DNA of 64,000 nt from Streptomyces aidingensis (GCF_900112355.1 NZ_FOLM01000001.1:231276-295275); one strand, 5' to 3'. Counted from the first letter of the stretch, positions 19,216-28,082 are shown. The notes: generated by a model from the letters alone, not told the origin. Numbers and translations: made by a program.

Positions 19216-20511
19216 CTAAGCGGGGCGGACGGCGGCGTAGAAGGGCATGTAGTCGACGGACTCGACCTTGATCACGTCGCCGGGCTTGGGCGCGTGGATC
19301 ATCATCCCGTCGCCGATGTAGATCCCGACATGGCTGATGTCGCTGTAGAAGAACACCAGGTCGCCCGGGAGCATGGCGTCCCGGGAGATCCGGGTGCCGG
19401 CGTTGACCTGGTCGTAGGTCACGCGGGGCAGTTCCACCCCGGCGGCCCGCCAGGCCGCCTGGGTCAGCCCCGAGCAGTCGTAGGAGTTCGGTCCGGTGGC
19501 GCCCCAGACGTACGGCTTGCCCAGCTGGGCCTCGGCGAAGGCGATGGCCTCCGCCGCCTTGGCGGCGTAGCCGCCGGAGGCGTCCCCGGTGCCGCTGTCC
19601 GCCGAACCCGAGCCGTCCGAGGAGCTGCCGGGGGAGGAATCCGTGGCCGCTTCCGCTTCCTCCTGGGCCGCGGCTGCTTCCTCCTGGGCGGCGGCCTCCG
19701 CGGCGGCCTCCGCGGCGGCCCGCTCCCGGGCCAGCCGTTCCTGCTCCTCGCGCTGCCGCTGCTCCTCCAGCAGCCGCCGCTCCTCGGCCTGGCGCTCGGC
19801 CTCCTCGCGTTCCAGCCGCTCCAGCTCCGCCAGTTCCGCGGTCTCCTCCTCGGAGAGGGACTCCAGCAGCTCCCGGGCGGCGGCCAGCTTGCCCTGCACC
19901 TCCTCCTTGCGCTCCTGGAGCTGCCCCTGCTGCTCCTGAAGGTTCTCCAGCGCGGTGCCGGCCTCCTCGCGGGCGGTATCGGCCTCGGCGCGGCGTTCGG
20001 TGAAGTCGTCCAGCGCGCGCTGCTGTTCCTCGGTCGCCCGGCCGAGCACGTACTGGGTGTCGAAGTAGCTCTGCGGGTCGTCGACCAGCAGCAGGGTCGC
20101 CGTCTCGGAGCCGTTGCCGTGCCGGTACTGGGCGGCGGCGAACCGGCCCAGTGAGCGCCGTGCCTCGTTGACCTGCTCGGTGGCCCGGGCGGCCTGCTCC
20201 AGCAGCTCGTTCACGGTCTCCTGCTGGGCGGCGGTGGCCTCCTCGGCCACCAGGTAGTCCTGGGTCGCCACGCCCGCCTCGTGGTAGAGCGTGTCCACCT
20301 GCTCCTTGACCTCGGCGGCGCGTGCCGAGACGCCTTCGGCCTTCTGCCGCTGCTCCTCGATCGCGGCGGCGGCCTCCTCCGCCTCGTCGTCGGCGTGGGC
20401 GCCCTGGGCGAAGAGGGTGGCGGAGAGTGCGGCGGTGCCCAGGCCGATGGCACCGCGCCGGGCGGCGGGGGAGTCGAGCAGTCCTTGACGCGGCTTGCGG
20501 TGTGCACCCAC
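19216..20511 (-). CDS. Secreted NlpC/P60 peptidoglycan endopeptidase with coiled-coil N-terminus
   Basis: A 431-residue exported cell-wall hydrolase that would cleave within peptidoglycan stem peptides. The signal peptide (residues 1-40) ends near GAHADD. A long coiled coil rich in Glu, Ala, Gln and Arg (residues about 45-290) with a Ser/Gly linker leads to the NlpC/P60 domain. The catalytic Cys is in NSYDCSGLTQAAW, the His in DISHVGIYIGDG, and the third polar residue is the His in MIHAPKPGD. The GTG at 20511 has AAGGAG eight bases upstream. RipA-like coiled coils can hold such enzymes in check. A hairpin sits in its leader at 20530-20551. Confidence 0.93.
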   Translation of the reverse strand: MGAHRKPRQGLLDSPAARRGAIGLGTAALSATLFAQGAHADDEAEEAAAAIEEQRQKAEGVSARAAEVKEQVDTLYHEAGVATQDYLVAEEATAAQQETVNELLEQAARATEQVNEARRSLGRFAAAQYRHGNGSETATLLLVDDPQSYFDTQYVLGRATEEQQRALDDFTERRAEADTAREEAGTALENLQEQQGQLQERKEEVQGKLAAARELLESLSEEETAELAELERLEREEAERQAEERRLLEEQRQREEQERLARERAAAEAAAEAAAQEEAAAAQEEAEAATDSSPGSSSDGSGSADSGTGDASGGYAAKAAEAIAFAEAQLGKPYVWGATGPNSYDCSGLTQAAWRAAGVELPRVTYDQVNAGTRISRDAMLPGDLVFFYSDISHVGIYIGDGMMIHAPKPGDVIKVESVDYMPFYAAVRPA

Positions 20512-20994
20512 GGCCGTTCTCCTTCCTCTCCCCGTGCGCGGAAGCACGGGGACGCCCCGCCCGCGGAGCAGGAGGGGAGGCGGGCCGCGCCGCTCGCTGT
20601 CGGCGGCTGGGGGGACCGGACCGCTTGGCAGCGCAGGCTAGCCACCCTGACAAGGGGAAGGGAAGACTGATGTTCGATATGCCCGGAATTTCCCGTGACT
20701 TTTTCGTGACCATGAGCGGGTTTCGCCCCGCCGGACGGCCCCCGGAGCCGGGCGGCCGCCGGGCACCGTCCGGAGCGGTGTCCGTCCCGGCGGTCGGCGG
20801 CCGGCCGGCTGGCCGGCGCTTCGTCCGTCCCGTCCGGCGCACTGGTCACTGCAATTCTCTGCGTGCTGCATTCATTCATCTTTCCGGTCCGGTATTTCCC
20901 GGGAAATGCGATGTCCGTGTCCCGGGGGAGCGGGAAACGCCATTCAACGCACCGGCCGGACTGCTAATGTGCGGAACGCGAGGGGGGAGGCAGT
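20512..20994. other. Divergent regulatory region between P60 hydrolase and the PP2C operon
   Basis: A 483-bp non-coding stretch. On the minus side, the P60 leader holds a perfect 8-bp hairpin (20530-20537 with 20544-20551) and a -10-like TAGCCT near 20640. On the plus side are an AT-richer segment (20850-20910), the palindrome at 20894-20907, a -10-like TAATGT (20965-20970) and the strong ribosome site GGGGGGAGG before the PP2C gene. No riboswitch core was recognised. Confidence 0.55.
20894..20907. promoter_or_regulatory. Perfect 14-bp palindrome upstream of PP2C operon
   Basis: ATTTCCCGGGAAAT is fully symmetric and lies about 60 bp upstream of the putative -10. A related half-site, AATTTCCCGTGA, lies near 20689. 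It is a plausible operator for an unknown regulator. Confidence 0.4.
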
Positions 20995-22287
20995 ATGCCG
21001 CGTGAAGAATTCCGTGACAACGCGATCCATGCCCTGGTCGTTGCCGGGGCGCTGCTCGCGCTGGTCGGCCTGGCCCCGGTGGGCGCCTGGGCGGCGCTGT
21101 TCCTGCTGCTGGCCGCGCTCGTCTCCGCCTTCCGGCTCGGCCTGGCGCGCCGGCCCGCGGCCGGGCTCGCGGCGTCCGCCGCCGCCCCGGTGCACCAGGT
21201 GACGGCGGAGCCGGCCGGCGGGCACGGCTCCGGCGCGGCGGGCGGCCCGGGATTCGACTGGCCGGACAAGCCCCGCCGGCCCGGCGCCGCTTCCCACCCG
21301 CCCACCATGGCGGACCCCGGCCCCCGGGCCGGCTCCCGCCCCGGCCACCGCGCCGCCGCCGCCCGCCGCTCCCCGTCCGCCACCGTCGCGCTGTCCGCCG
21401 CCGCGGGGGACGCCGCCGGGAACGGCTGCCCGCCGCCCCTGGTCTTCGGCGGCGGCTCCCGAGCCCATGGCGCGCCCTGGCTGCTGCCCCGCCGCCCGGC
21501 CCAGCCCGGGGTCACCGCCGACGACGCCACACTCGGCGGCCTCGGCGTGCTGGCCGCCTCGGTGGTCGGCCCCGACCACCGCTGCGCGGAGCCCGCCAAG
21601 GCCCGGCAGGACGCCTACCGGATCGCCCGGGACGACAGCGGCGCGCATCTCGTCGTCGCGGTCGCCGACGGCATCTCGGCCTGCCGCTACTCCGATCTCG
21701 GCGCCCAGATCGCCGTCACCACGGCGGTGAACCTCCTGGTCGAGGAGTTGCGCGAGGGGGGCGATCCGCGCTTGGTCGACGAGTTCCGCCTCTACCGGGA
21801 GGTCGCCGAGCGGATGCGGGCCACGGCCGCCGGCCGCGGCCTGGCCGAGCGGGAGATCGGCGTGGTGATGATCGTCGCCGTGATCGCCGCCGAACCGGAG
21901 GCCGACGGCGACCGGACGCTCTGGCTGAGCTGGCTGGGCGATGTCTCCGCCTGGCAGCTCACCGGCGGCGAACGCTGGGAGTGGCTGGCCGGGGAGGGCA
22001 AGAGCGGGACCGGCAGCATGCTCCAGGAGCAGGAGATCCACGCCGCCCTGCCCTGGGCGCCGGACGCCGTCCGCCGGGAGGTCTTCCGGCTGCCCGCCGG
22101 GGTCCGGCTCGCCTTCCTCACCGACGGCGTCGGCGATCCGCTGGCCGGCAGCCCGGAGTTCAACGCCCACCTCGCCCGGTCCTGGGCGCGCAAGCCCTCG
22201 CTGATGTCCTTCCTGCACGACATGGACTTCGACGCCAGGACCTACCTCGACGACCGGACCGCCGTCGTCGTCTGGACCGGCCCCTGA
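20995..22287 (+). CDS. Membrane-anchored PP2C-type protein phosphatase
   Basis: A 430-residue protein. Two N-terminal hydrophobic segments (residues about 10-50), a long disordered Pro/Ala/Gly linker and a C-terminal PP2C domain (about 175-430). Metal-binding motifs are visible as ARQDAYRI, VVAVADGISACRYSD, SWLGDVSAW, LAFLTDGVGD and DDRTAVVVW. They are divergent from housekeeping PP2Cs but keep the acidic positions, so Ser/Thr dephosphorylation is likely. It heads a four-gene same-strand set with the kinase-like, VWA and anchored proteins, the arrangement of a TerY-P-type signalling triad. A strong GGGGGGAGG precedes the start. Confidence 0.85.
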   Translation: MPREEFRDNAIHALVVAGALLALVGLAPVGAWAALFLLLAALVSAFRLGLARRPAAGLAASAAAPVHQVTAEPAGGHGSGAAGGPGFDWPDKPRRPGAASHPPTMADPGPRAGSRPGHRAAAARRSPSATVALSAAAGDAAGNGCPPPLVFGGGSRAHGAPWLLPRRPAQPGVTADDATLGGLGVLAASVVGPDHRCAEPAKARQDAYRIARDDSGAHLVVAVADGISACRYSDLGAQIAVTTAVNLLVEELREGGDPRLVDEFRLYREVAERMRATAAGRGLAEREIGVVMIVAVIAAEPEADGDRTLWLSWLGDVSAWQLTGGERWEWLAGEGKSGTGSMLQEQEIHAALPWAPDAVRREVFRLPAGVRLAFLTDGVGDPLAGSPEFNAHLARSWARKPSLMSFLHDMDFDARTYLDDRTAVVVWTGP

Positions 22288-22322
22288 AGGCCCGGCGCGC
22301 CGGGGGGAGGGAAGTCGCCGAC

Positions 22323-23504
22323 ATGACCACGCAGTACCGGACCTGGCCGCTGCCCGCGGTGGTGCCGCTCGCCGTCCTGGGGCCGCTGGACACCCCGCTC
22401 AGCAAGGGCGACGGCCAGTCACGGATGGTCAGCCCGCTGAAGAACCACGACGGCTGGCTCGCCAAGCTCTACCAGTCGCCGCTCGGCGCGGGGGACGCCG
22501 GCCGCCTGGACGCGCTGATCGCGCTGCCCGGCGCCGCCCGCGAGGCCGACCGCGAGCTGCTGCGCACGGCCACCTCCTGGCCGGTGGCGCGGATCACCGG
22601 GGGCGCCGCCGAGACGGTCGGCTGCGTCATCCCGGCCGCCCCCGCCGGCTACCGGTTCGGCATCCGGACCTCGGCGGGCCGGGCCACCGAGAAGTACCTG
22701 GACATCGACTGGCTGGCCCGGCCGGGCGAGGCGCTGAGCGCCCGCGCCATCCCGGCCCCCAGCGACGCCGAACGGCTCCGGGTGTGCCGCTCGGTGGTCG
22801 CCGTGGCCGCCTGCCTGGAGCGGCACGGCATCGTCTACTCCGACTGGTCCTACTCCAACACCTTCTGGGACCCCCTGGCCCACACCGCCTTTGTCATCGA
22901 TGTCGACGGCTGCGGACCGGCCCGGGTGAGCAATGTGTTCCAGCCCAACTGGGAGGACCCGCTGACCGCGCGCACCGTGCCCGCCGACGGCGCCACCGAC
23001 CGCTACCGGGTGGCGCTGCTGGTGGCCCGCTGTCTGACCGGTGAGCGGGAGGTGCTGCGGGTGCTGCACGCCATCGCCCCGGCCGCCGCGCGGGCCGGGG
23101 TCCCGGACGCGGGCGAGATGCTGCTGGACATGCTGCTGGCCCAGGAGCGGCGGCTGCGGCCCACCCTGGACAGCCTGCTGGCCGCGCTGGAGGGCAGATC
23201 CGCCATCCGGATGCCCGTGCAGCGGATGAAACTGCCCGCGCTGCCCGCCCGGCCGGGCGGCGATCCGAGGGCGACGGCGGGCGCGGCGACGGCGACGGCC
23301 GGTCCGGCGGCGGGTCCGGCGGCGGGTGCGGGGGCCGGTACGGCGGCCGGGCCCCGGCTGCCGCCCCGGCCGCCGGCCGGAGCCCGGCCCGGGCAGTCCG
23401 GTTCCGGCATGTCCCAGGAGCGCAAGAACCTCGTCATCACCATGTCGGTGGTCGTCGCGATCCTGCTGGTCATCCTCGTCGTCGGACTGGCGTCCTCGTC
23501 CTGA
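22323..23504 (+). CDS. Kinase-fold protein with C-terminal membrane anchor
   Basis: A 393-residue protein with a divergent protein-kinase-like fold. The candidate ATP Lys is in DGWLAKLYQSP, the catalytic loop is YSDWSYSNTFWD (equivalent of HRDxxxxN), and the metal-binding Asp is in VIDVDGCGP. A Pro/Ala/Gly-rich linker (residues about 305-365) leads to a single C-terminal membrane segment (LVITMSVVVAILLVILVVGL) with only a few residues outside, so it is tail-anchored. It resembles the helix-hairpin-helix-less kinase of TerY-P triads. Activity is plausible but unproven. It follows the PP2C gene by 35 bp and is followed by VWA after 81 bp. Confidence 0.75.
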   Translation: MTTQYRTWPLPAVVPLAVLGPLDTPLSKGDGQSRMVSPLKNHDGWLAKLYQSPLGAGDAGRLDALIALPGAAREADRELLRTATSWPVARITGGAAETVGCVIPAAPAGYRFGIRTSAGRATEKYLDIDWLARPGEALSARAIPAPSDAERLRVCRSVVAVAACLERHGIVYSDWSYSNTFWDPLAHTAFVIDVDGCGPARVSNVFQPNWEDPLTARTVPADGATDRYRVALLVARCLTGEREVLRVLHAIAPAAARAGVPDAGEMLLDMLLAQERRLRPTLDSLLAALEGRSAIRMPVQRMKLPALPARPGGDPRATAGAATATAGPAAGPAAGAGAGTAAGPRLPPRPPAGARPGQSGSGMSQERKNLVITMSVVVAILLVILVVGLASSS

Positions 23505-23585
23505 GCCCGGAGCCATGAATCACCGCACCACGTCCCGCACGTCCCTTTTCCGCTTGTACGTCCCCGAAGGAACGAAAGGACCGAT

Positions 23586-24287
23586 GTGAACGAGCCGTGG
23601 GCCGCCGAGGCCGAGAATCCCGCCTTCGCCGCCAGCATGCTCCAGAAGTGCCTGCCCACCTATCTGCTGGTCGACGTTTCCTCTTCCATGTCCCCGCACG
23701 AGCAGACCCTCAACGACCTGCTGGACTTTCTGCACGGTGAACTGGTTTCCAGCCCGCGGGTCTCGGAGTTCGCCTATATATCGATCGTGGTCTTCTCCAG
23801 TGAACCCACCCTGGTGCTGGAAATGACCGACCTCCAGTACGTGCCCTCCATGCCGCGCGTCCAGTGCAGCGGCAGCACGCAGTTCGGAAAGGCCTTCGAT
23901 CTTGTCAGGCAGCGGATCGAGATGGATGTGCCGCTGCTGCGCGACCAGGGCAAGGCGGTGCTCCGCCCGGCGGTCTTCTTCCTGACCGACGGCGCGCCCA
24001 TGGACCCCGACTGGGAGAGCGCCTTCCGCCGGCTGGTCGATCCGCAGAGCAAGCGCCGTCCGCATGTGATCGCCTTCGGCTTCGGCAAGGCCCGGGAGGC
24101 GGTGCTGTCCCGGGTCGCCACCAAGGCCGCCTTTCTCGCGGAGGGCGTCGGCAACCAGCGGGAGGCCCTGACCGAGGCCATCAACAGCCTGCTCAACTCG
24201 CTGGTGGCCTCCGCCCGTGCCGAGGAGATGCGCATCCCCGCCGAGGCCGAGGGGTTCCGCTCCATCCCCATCGAATACGTCGAGTGA
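23586..24287 (+). CDS. TerY-like VWA-domain protein
   Basis: A 233-residue soluble protein made almost entirely of a von Willebrand A domain. The MIDAS motif is LLVDVSSSMSPHE, with later metal-site residues in SGSTQFGKAF and FLTDGAPMDPDW. The metal site looks intact, so it can bind a protein ligand. In TerY-P systems the VWA protein pairs with PP2C and a kinase, and here it follows both. The GTG at 23586 has GAAAGGA six bases upstream, and the overlapping ATG two bases earlier is out of frame and stops at once. Confidence 0.88.
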   Translation: MNEPWAAEAENPAFAASMLQKCLPTYLLVDVSSSMSPHEQTLNDLLDFLHGELVSSPRVSEFAYISIVVFSSEPTLVLEMTDLQYVPSMPRVQCSGSTQFGKAFDLVRQRIEMDVPLLRDQGKAVLRPAVFFLTDGAPMDPDWESAFRRLVDPQSKRRPHVIAFGFGKAREAVLSRVATKAAFLAEGVGNQREALTEAINSLLNSLVASARAEEMRIPAEAEGFRSIPIEYVE

Positions 24288-24306
24288 GAAGGCCCGAGGA
24301 CGACGC

Positions 24307-24987
24307 ATGCGCGACTATCCCGACAGCGCCGGGCGCGATGCCCCGGAGCCGCGGCGTCCCGCGGTCCCGGTGTGGCCGGTGGTGTCCGTGACGCTGCTGG
24401 CCGTCGGGCTGGTGATGGGTTTCACCGGCGACGGCGACCGGGCCGGCACCTCCGGCACGTCCCAGGAACAGGAACAGGAACAGAATCAGGATCAGCAGCC
24501 GGACCGGGAGCAGGAACCCGGTCAGGAGAACCGGACCGGTACGGGCCGCCCCGGGGAGGACACCGAGACCCCCGGGCCCGGGCCGGAGGAGCAGGAGGCG
24601 GAGCCCGGCCCCGCCGTGGAATCCGCCGGCCCCGCCGCGGAGCCCGGCCTGTTCTCCCTGCGGCGCCAGGGGCTCGGCCCGGTCGTGCTGACCGCCCAGA
24701 TCGCCCGCGTCACCGAGGACGGCCGGGACGAGCTGACGGCGGGGCAGCAGGTGCGGTTCCTGCTGGAGACCGCGGACGGCGCGCCCGTCGGGGACTGCGC
24801 GGACACCACCGGCGAGCAGGGCATGGCCGAGTGCGCGCTGGCCGTCGGCGGGGACGGGGCCGTGGACCCGGCGGCCTATCGGGTGACCGTCACCCTCTCC
24901 GGCGAGTCCGGGGAGCGCCGGGTCTTCCACGGCCCGCTGTCCGGGGTGGACCCGGTGGCGGACAACGGCTCAGCCGGCGAGGGCTGA
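24307..24987 (+). CDS. Membrane-anchored exported protein of the PP2C/VWA operon
   Basis: A 226-residue protein starting 19 bp after the VWA gene with GAGGA upstream. A short cytoplasmic Pro-rich N-terminus, one membrane segment (VWPVVSVTLLAVGLVMGF), a long Gln/Glu/Gly-rich extracytoplasmic linker and a C-terminal beta-rich domain of about 110 residues with two cysteines (GDCADTT, AECALAV). The pattern of the domain suggests an immunoglobulin-like fold. No family recognised. Its position suggests it is the outside sensor or output of the phospho-signalling set. Confidence 0.75.
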   Translation: MRDYPDSAGRDAPEPRRPAVPVWPVVSVTLLAVGLVMGFTGDGDRAGTSGTSQEQEQEQNQDQQPDREQEPGQENRTGTGRPGEDTETPGPGPEEQEAEPGPAVESAGPAAEPGLFSLRRQGLGPVVLTAQIARVTEDGRDELTAGQQVRFLLETADGAPVGDCADTTGEQGMAECALAVGGDGAVDPAAYRVTVTLSGESGERRVFHGPLSGVDPVADNGSAGEG

Positions 24988-25025
24988 CCCCGCGGCACCC
25001 CCGCGGCGCCTCGCGCCGGGCCGGT

Positions 25026-26987
25026 TCACGCTCCCGCCTCCGGCCCGGCGCCCACCGCCGCGTCCAGCGCGTAGACATGGCCGTCCTGGCTGCTCACATG
25101 CACATAGCCGCCCGCAAGCACCGGAGACTGCGTCACCCAGCCCCCGGTCCGGAACCGCCAGCGCACCACGCCGCTGTCCGGCGCCATGGCATACAGCCGG
25201 CCGTCCAGGCTGCCGGTGTAGAGGGTGAGGGCGCCCTCGTCCCCGCCCAGCGCCGGCGAGCAGCGCACCGCGCCGCCCGTCCGGTAGCGCCAGCGCACCC
25301 CGCCGTGCGCCGCGTCCAGGGCGTAGATCCCGCCGTCCGTGCTGCCCGCGTACACCGTTCCGGTGCCGGGCGGCGCCAGGGGCGAGGAACGCACCGGGCC
25401 GCCCGTGTGGTGCTGCCAGCGCGGCGCCCCGGTGCGGGCGTCCACCGCGTGCACGCACATGTCCGCGCCGCCCGCGTACACCGTGCCGCCGTGCACGGCC
25501 GGTGCCGACTCCACCGCGCCGCCCACCGCGCGCGACCACAGCCGCCGCCCGGTCGCGGCCTCCAGCGCGTGCAGCCGCCCGGCGGCGTCGCCCAGCCAGA
25601 GCGTCCCGGCGCCGTCGTCCGTCACCGGGGATGCCGCCCCGCCGCCGGTGGCGAAGCGCCACCGGGTGGTGCCGTCCGCCGGGTCCAGGGCGTACACCAG
25701 GCCGTCGCCGGTGCTCGCGTACACCGTGCCGCCGGACACCACCGGGCGCCGCACCGTCTCCTCGCCCAGCCGCCGGCTCCAGCGCCGCTCCCCGCCGTCC
25801 CGGTCGTGGGCGACCAGCAGGCCCCGGGCGCCGCCCACCAGCAGCAGCCGGCCCGCCGCGGCCGGGGCGGTGGGCTGGGCGCAGCCGGCCGGCCGGGTCC
25901 ACAGCTCGGCCTTGGTCCGCACATCGACCGCGCAGAGCTGCCGCCCGGCATGGGTGACATACAGCACCCCGTCCGCGACCAGCGGCGCGGACGGGGTGTC
26001 GGGCAGGCGGCAGCGCCAGGAGCGGCGCACCGGGGTGGTGCGCACCGCCTCCGGCAGCGGCAGCGTGCCGTGCGGCCCGAGGGTCCCCCGGCCCAGCGCC
26101 AGGGCCTCCCGGCGGCGGGCGCGCAGCGCGTGCAGCACCGCGTCGGGCAGCACGGCGGTGCCGTCTCCGCCGGGCGGCAGCCGCATCCTCTGGCGGGCGG
26201 TGGTGAGCACCTCGGCGGGGGAGGGGCGCCGCTCCGGCTCGTGCGACAGGCAGGCCCGCAGCAGCTCGCCGAACTCCGGCGGCAGCCCGCTCAGATCGGG
26301 CGGGGCGGCGGCCACCAGCTGCCCGAAGACGTCCTTCCAGGTGGCCCCGGTGAACGGCGGATGCCCGGTGGCGGCGTACAGGACGGTGGCGGCCAGCGAG
26401 TAGACGTCTCCCGGCTGCCGCACGGTGCGGGTGTCGAGCTGCTCGCGCGGCATATAGCCGAGGGTGCCGATCATGGCGCCCTTGCGGGTGTGGCTGCCGC
26501 TGTCCAGCAGCTTGGCGATGCCGAAGTCGATCACCCGCACCCCGTCCGGCGCGACCAGCACGTTCGCCGGTTTGAGATCGCGGTGCAGCAGCCCGGCCCG
26601 GTGGATGGAGACCAGCGCCTCGGCGATGCCGTCGGCGATCCACCAGACGGCGCGCGGCGGCAGCGGCCCGTGCCGGGCGACGATCTGGTGGAGGGAGAGG
26701 GAGGGCACGAACTCGATGGCGAACCAGGGACGTCCGTCGTGCACATCGCCGGCGATCAGCGCCGCCGTGTACCAGCCGCTGACCCGCCGCACGGCGGTCA
26801 TCTCGCGCTCGAAGCGGGCGCGGGACTCGGGGTCGGCGACGATGTGCGGATGGGCCACCTTCACGGCGGCCAGCGTGCCCGAGCGCGACCGGCCCAGATA
26901 GACCCGGCCGAAACCGCCCTCCCCGAGGAACGCCAGCAGACGGAATTCCCCCACGGTGTGCGGATCCTGCCTGGAAAGCTGCTCCAC
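25026..26987 (-). CDS. Ser/Thr protein kinase with PQQ-type beta-propeller
   Basis: A 653-residue protein. The N-terminal kinase domain (residues about 12-275) is complete: glycine loop FLGEGGFGRVYLG, Lys in AAVKVAHPH, HRDLKPANVL, DFGIAK and GDVYSLAATV. A linker is followed from about residue 340 by seven or eight repeats of roughly 40 residues of the PQQ/quinoprotein kind (DGLVYALDPADGTTRWRFAT), a beta-propeller. No membrane segment is evident, unlike PknB-type kinases. The GTG at 26987 has GGGAGG eight bases upstream. The gene is convergent with the VWA operon (38 bp apart) and may phosphorylate its members. Confidence 0.92.
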   Translation of the reverse strand: MEQLSRQDPHTVGEFRLLAFLGEGGFGRVYLGRSRSGTLAAVKVAHPHIVADPESRARFEREMTAVRRVSGWYTAALIAGDVHDGRPWFAIEFVPSLSLHQIVARHGPLPPRAVWWIADGIAEALVSIHRAGLLHRDLKPANVLVAPDGVRVIDFGIAKLLDSGSHTRKGAMIGTLGYMPREQLDTRTVRQPGDVYSLAATVLYAATGHPPFTGATWKDVFGQLVAAAPPDLSGLPPEFGELLRACLSHEPERRPSPAEVLTTARQRMRLPPGGDGTAVLPDAVLHALRARRREALALGRGTLGPHGTLPLPEAVRTTPVRRSWRCRLPDTPSAPLVADGVLYVTHAGRQLCAVDVRTKAELWTRPAGCAQPTAPAAAGRLLLVGGARGLLVAHDRDGGERRWSRRLGEETVRRPVVSGGTVYASTGDGLVYALDPADGTTRWRFATGGGAASPVTDDGAGTLWLGDAAGRLHALEAATGRRLWSRAVGGAVESAPAVHGGTVYAGGADMCVHAVDARTGAPRWQHHTGGPVRSSPLAPPGTGTVYAGSTDGGIYALDAAHGGVRWRYRTGGAVRCSPALGGDEGALTLYTGSLDGRLYAMAPDSGVVRWRFRTGGWVTQSPVLAGGYVHVSSQDGHVYALDAAVGAGPEAGA

Positions 26988-27422
26988 CGGACTGCCTCCC
27001 CCATGCGCCGCCCCTTGCGCGAACCGCCCCCAAGCTATCCGCTCCCGCCCCCACCGGTCCGCCGTTTCCCCGACATTCCCCCGGCACTCGGTACGGTCCT
27101 GAACACCCGCACGCCAGTACGGCCGATCCGCCGGGACGAACCGGTGAACATCTCCCGCCCGGCCGCCTGTTACTCCGCACAGGACAGAAACTGGGCGACG
27201 CCGTGTCCCTGCCCCCCGCCGCCCCGGCCGGCCCCGGCCTCGACGGGATGCGCTCCCTGCCGGAGCAGGGCCGGGGCGGGGAGCCGGCCCGTGCCCTGCG
27301 GGACATCGAGGCACTGCTCGCGCTCAACGGCTCGGATCCCGCCGGGCCGCACCCGGGCCGGCGGCTCCTCGTCCCGGCCGGGCTCCCCTCCGGCGACCGC
27401 GGCTGACGGCGGGACGCGGGGC
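26988..27422. other. Upstream region of the propeller kinase
   Basis: Contains the kinase promoter side and a weak candidate small ORF (27203-27406, listed separately). No clear operator or hairpin was seen. Confidence 0.4.
27203..27406 (+). CDS. Hypothetical small protein (67 residues), doubtful
   Basis: GTG-initiated frame with codon use typical of coding DNA in this window, including ARALRDIEALLALNGSDP. There is no ribosome binding site at a good distance and no family resemblance. It may be a real small protein, a decayed gene end or chance. Confidence 0.3.
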   Translation: MSLPPAAPAGPGLDGMRSLPEQGRGGEPARALRDIEALLALNGSDPAGPHPGRRLLVPAGLPSGDRG

Positions 27423-28082
27423 TCAGGACGGGGGGTTGTCGCGGAGTTTGCGGCGTTCCCAGCGGTTGGGGTAGCGGACGACCACGCCGCCCATGCCGCC
27501 GACGCCCGTCACCCGCAGCAGCGGCGCCCCCGCCACCGGCGGCGCCAGCGCCTTGTTCTTCGCCCCGCCCAGTCCCGGGCTGAGCCCCGTGGTGTCCACC
27601 GGCCAGCCCTCCGGGACGACGATCGTCACCCCGCCCATGTCGCCGTGCACATCGATCTCCACCACCGGATGCGGCACCTCGGCGCGGGTGAAGTCCAGCT
27701 TGACGCTGCCCATCCCGCCGTACACCTCCATCCGGGGCGGCACCACCCAGTGCCCGACCCGTGACGTGCCGTGCATGCCGCCCTTGATCAGCACCGGCTG
27801 CTGCTGCGCCGCCGCCTGCCGGGCGGCCCGCAGCGACTGCTGGGCCACGGCCGCCGGGTCCGGCGGCAGGTCCGCCGTGATCGGCTCCAGCTCGCCATAG
27901 GTCTTGGCGGCGAACACCTGGTCGAGCCGGTCCTGGAGCTCCTCCAGATCGATCCGGCCCTCGGCCGCGGCCTCCCGCAGCCGCTCCGCGACCGCTTCCC
28001 GGTCGGCGTCCGAGGCGCGCAACTCGCGCCTGGAGTGCGGGGGATCGGGCTCCGGGCCGCTCGGCCGGGGGGAGATCGTCAT
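27423..28082 (-). CDS. DUF1707 (SHOCT-like) protein with LiaF-like C-terminal region
   Basis: A 219-residue cytoplasmic protein. The N-terminal DUF1707 domain begins LRASDADREAVAERLREAA and continues AEGRIDLEELQDRLD. The C-terminal half is beta-rich with repeated GGMGGVxV-like units (VYGGMGSVKLDF, DVHGDMGGVTIVV, GVGGMGGVVVRY). No membrane segment separates the two parts. It is divergent from pcrA, with 98 bp between the starts. Function unknown. DUF1707 proteins are numerous in streptomycetes and are thought to be regulatory. Confidence 0.85.
   Translation of the reverse strand: MTISPRPSGPEPDPPHSRRELRASDADREAVAERLREAAAEGRIDLEELQDRLDQVFAAKTYGELEPITADLPPDPAAVAQQSLRAARQAAAQQQPVLIKGGMHGTSRVGHWVVPPRMEVYGGMGSVKLDFTRAEVPHPVVEIDVHGDMGGVTIVVPEGWPVDTTGLSPGLGGAKNKALAPPVAGAPLLRVTGVGGMGGVVVRYPNRWERRKLRDNPPS

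Noticed and set aside
20512..20700. Possible c-di-AMP (ydaO) riboswitch ahead of the P60 hydrolase
   Set aside because: Such riboswitches precede some streptomycete wall hydrolases, but the conserved core motifs are not present and the likely leader after TAGCCT is too short. Only a simple hairpin is seen.
20995..24287. A tellurite-resistance (ter) locus
   Set aside because: The triad resembles TerY-P, but no TerD, TerC or TerB-type gene lies in the window.
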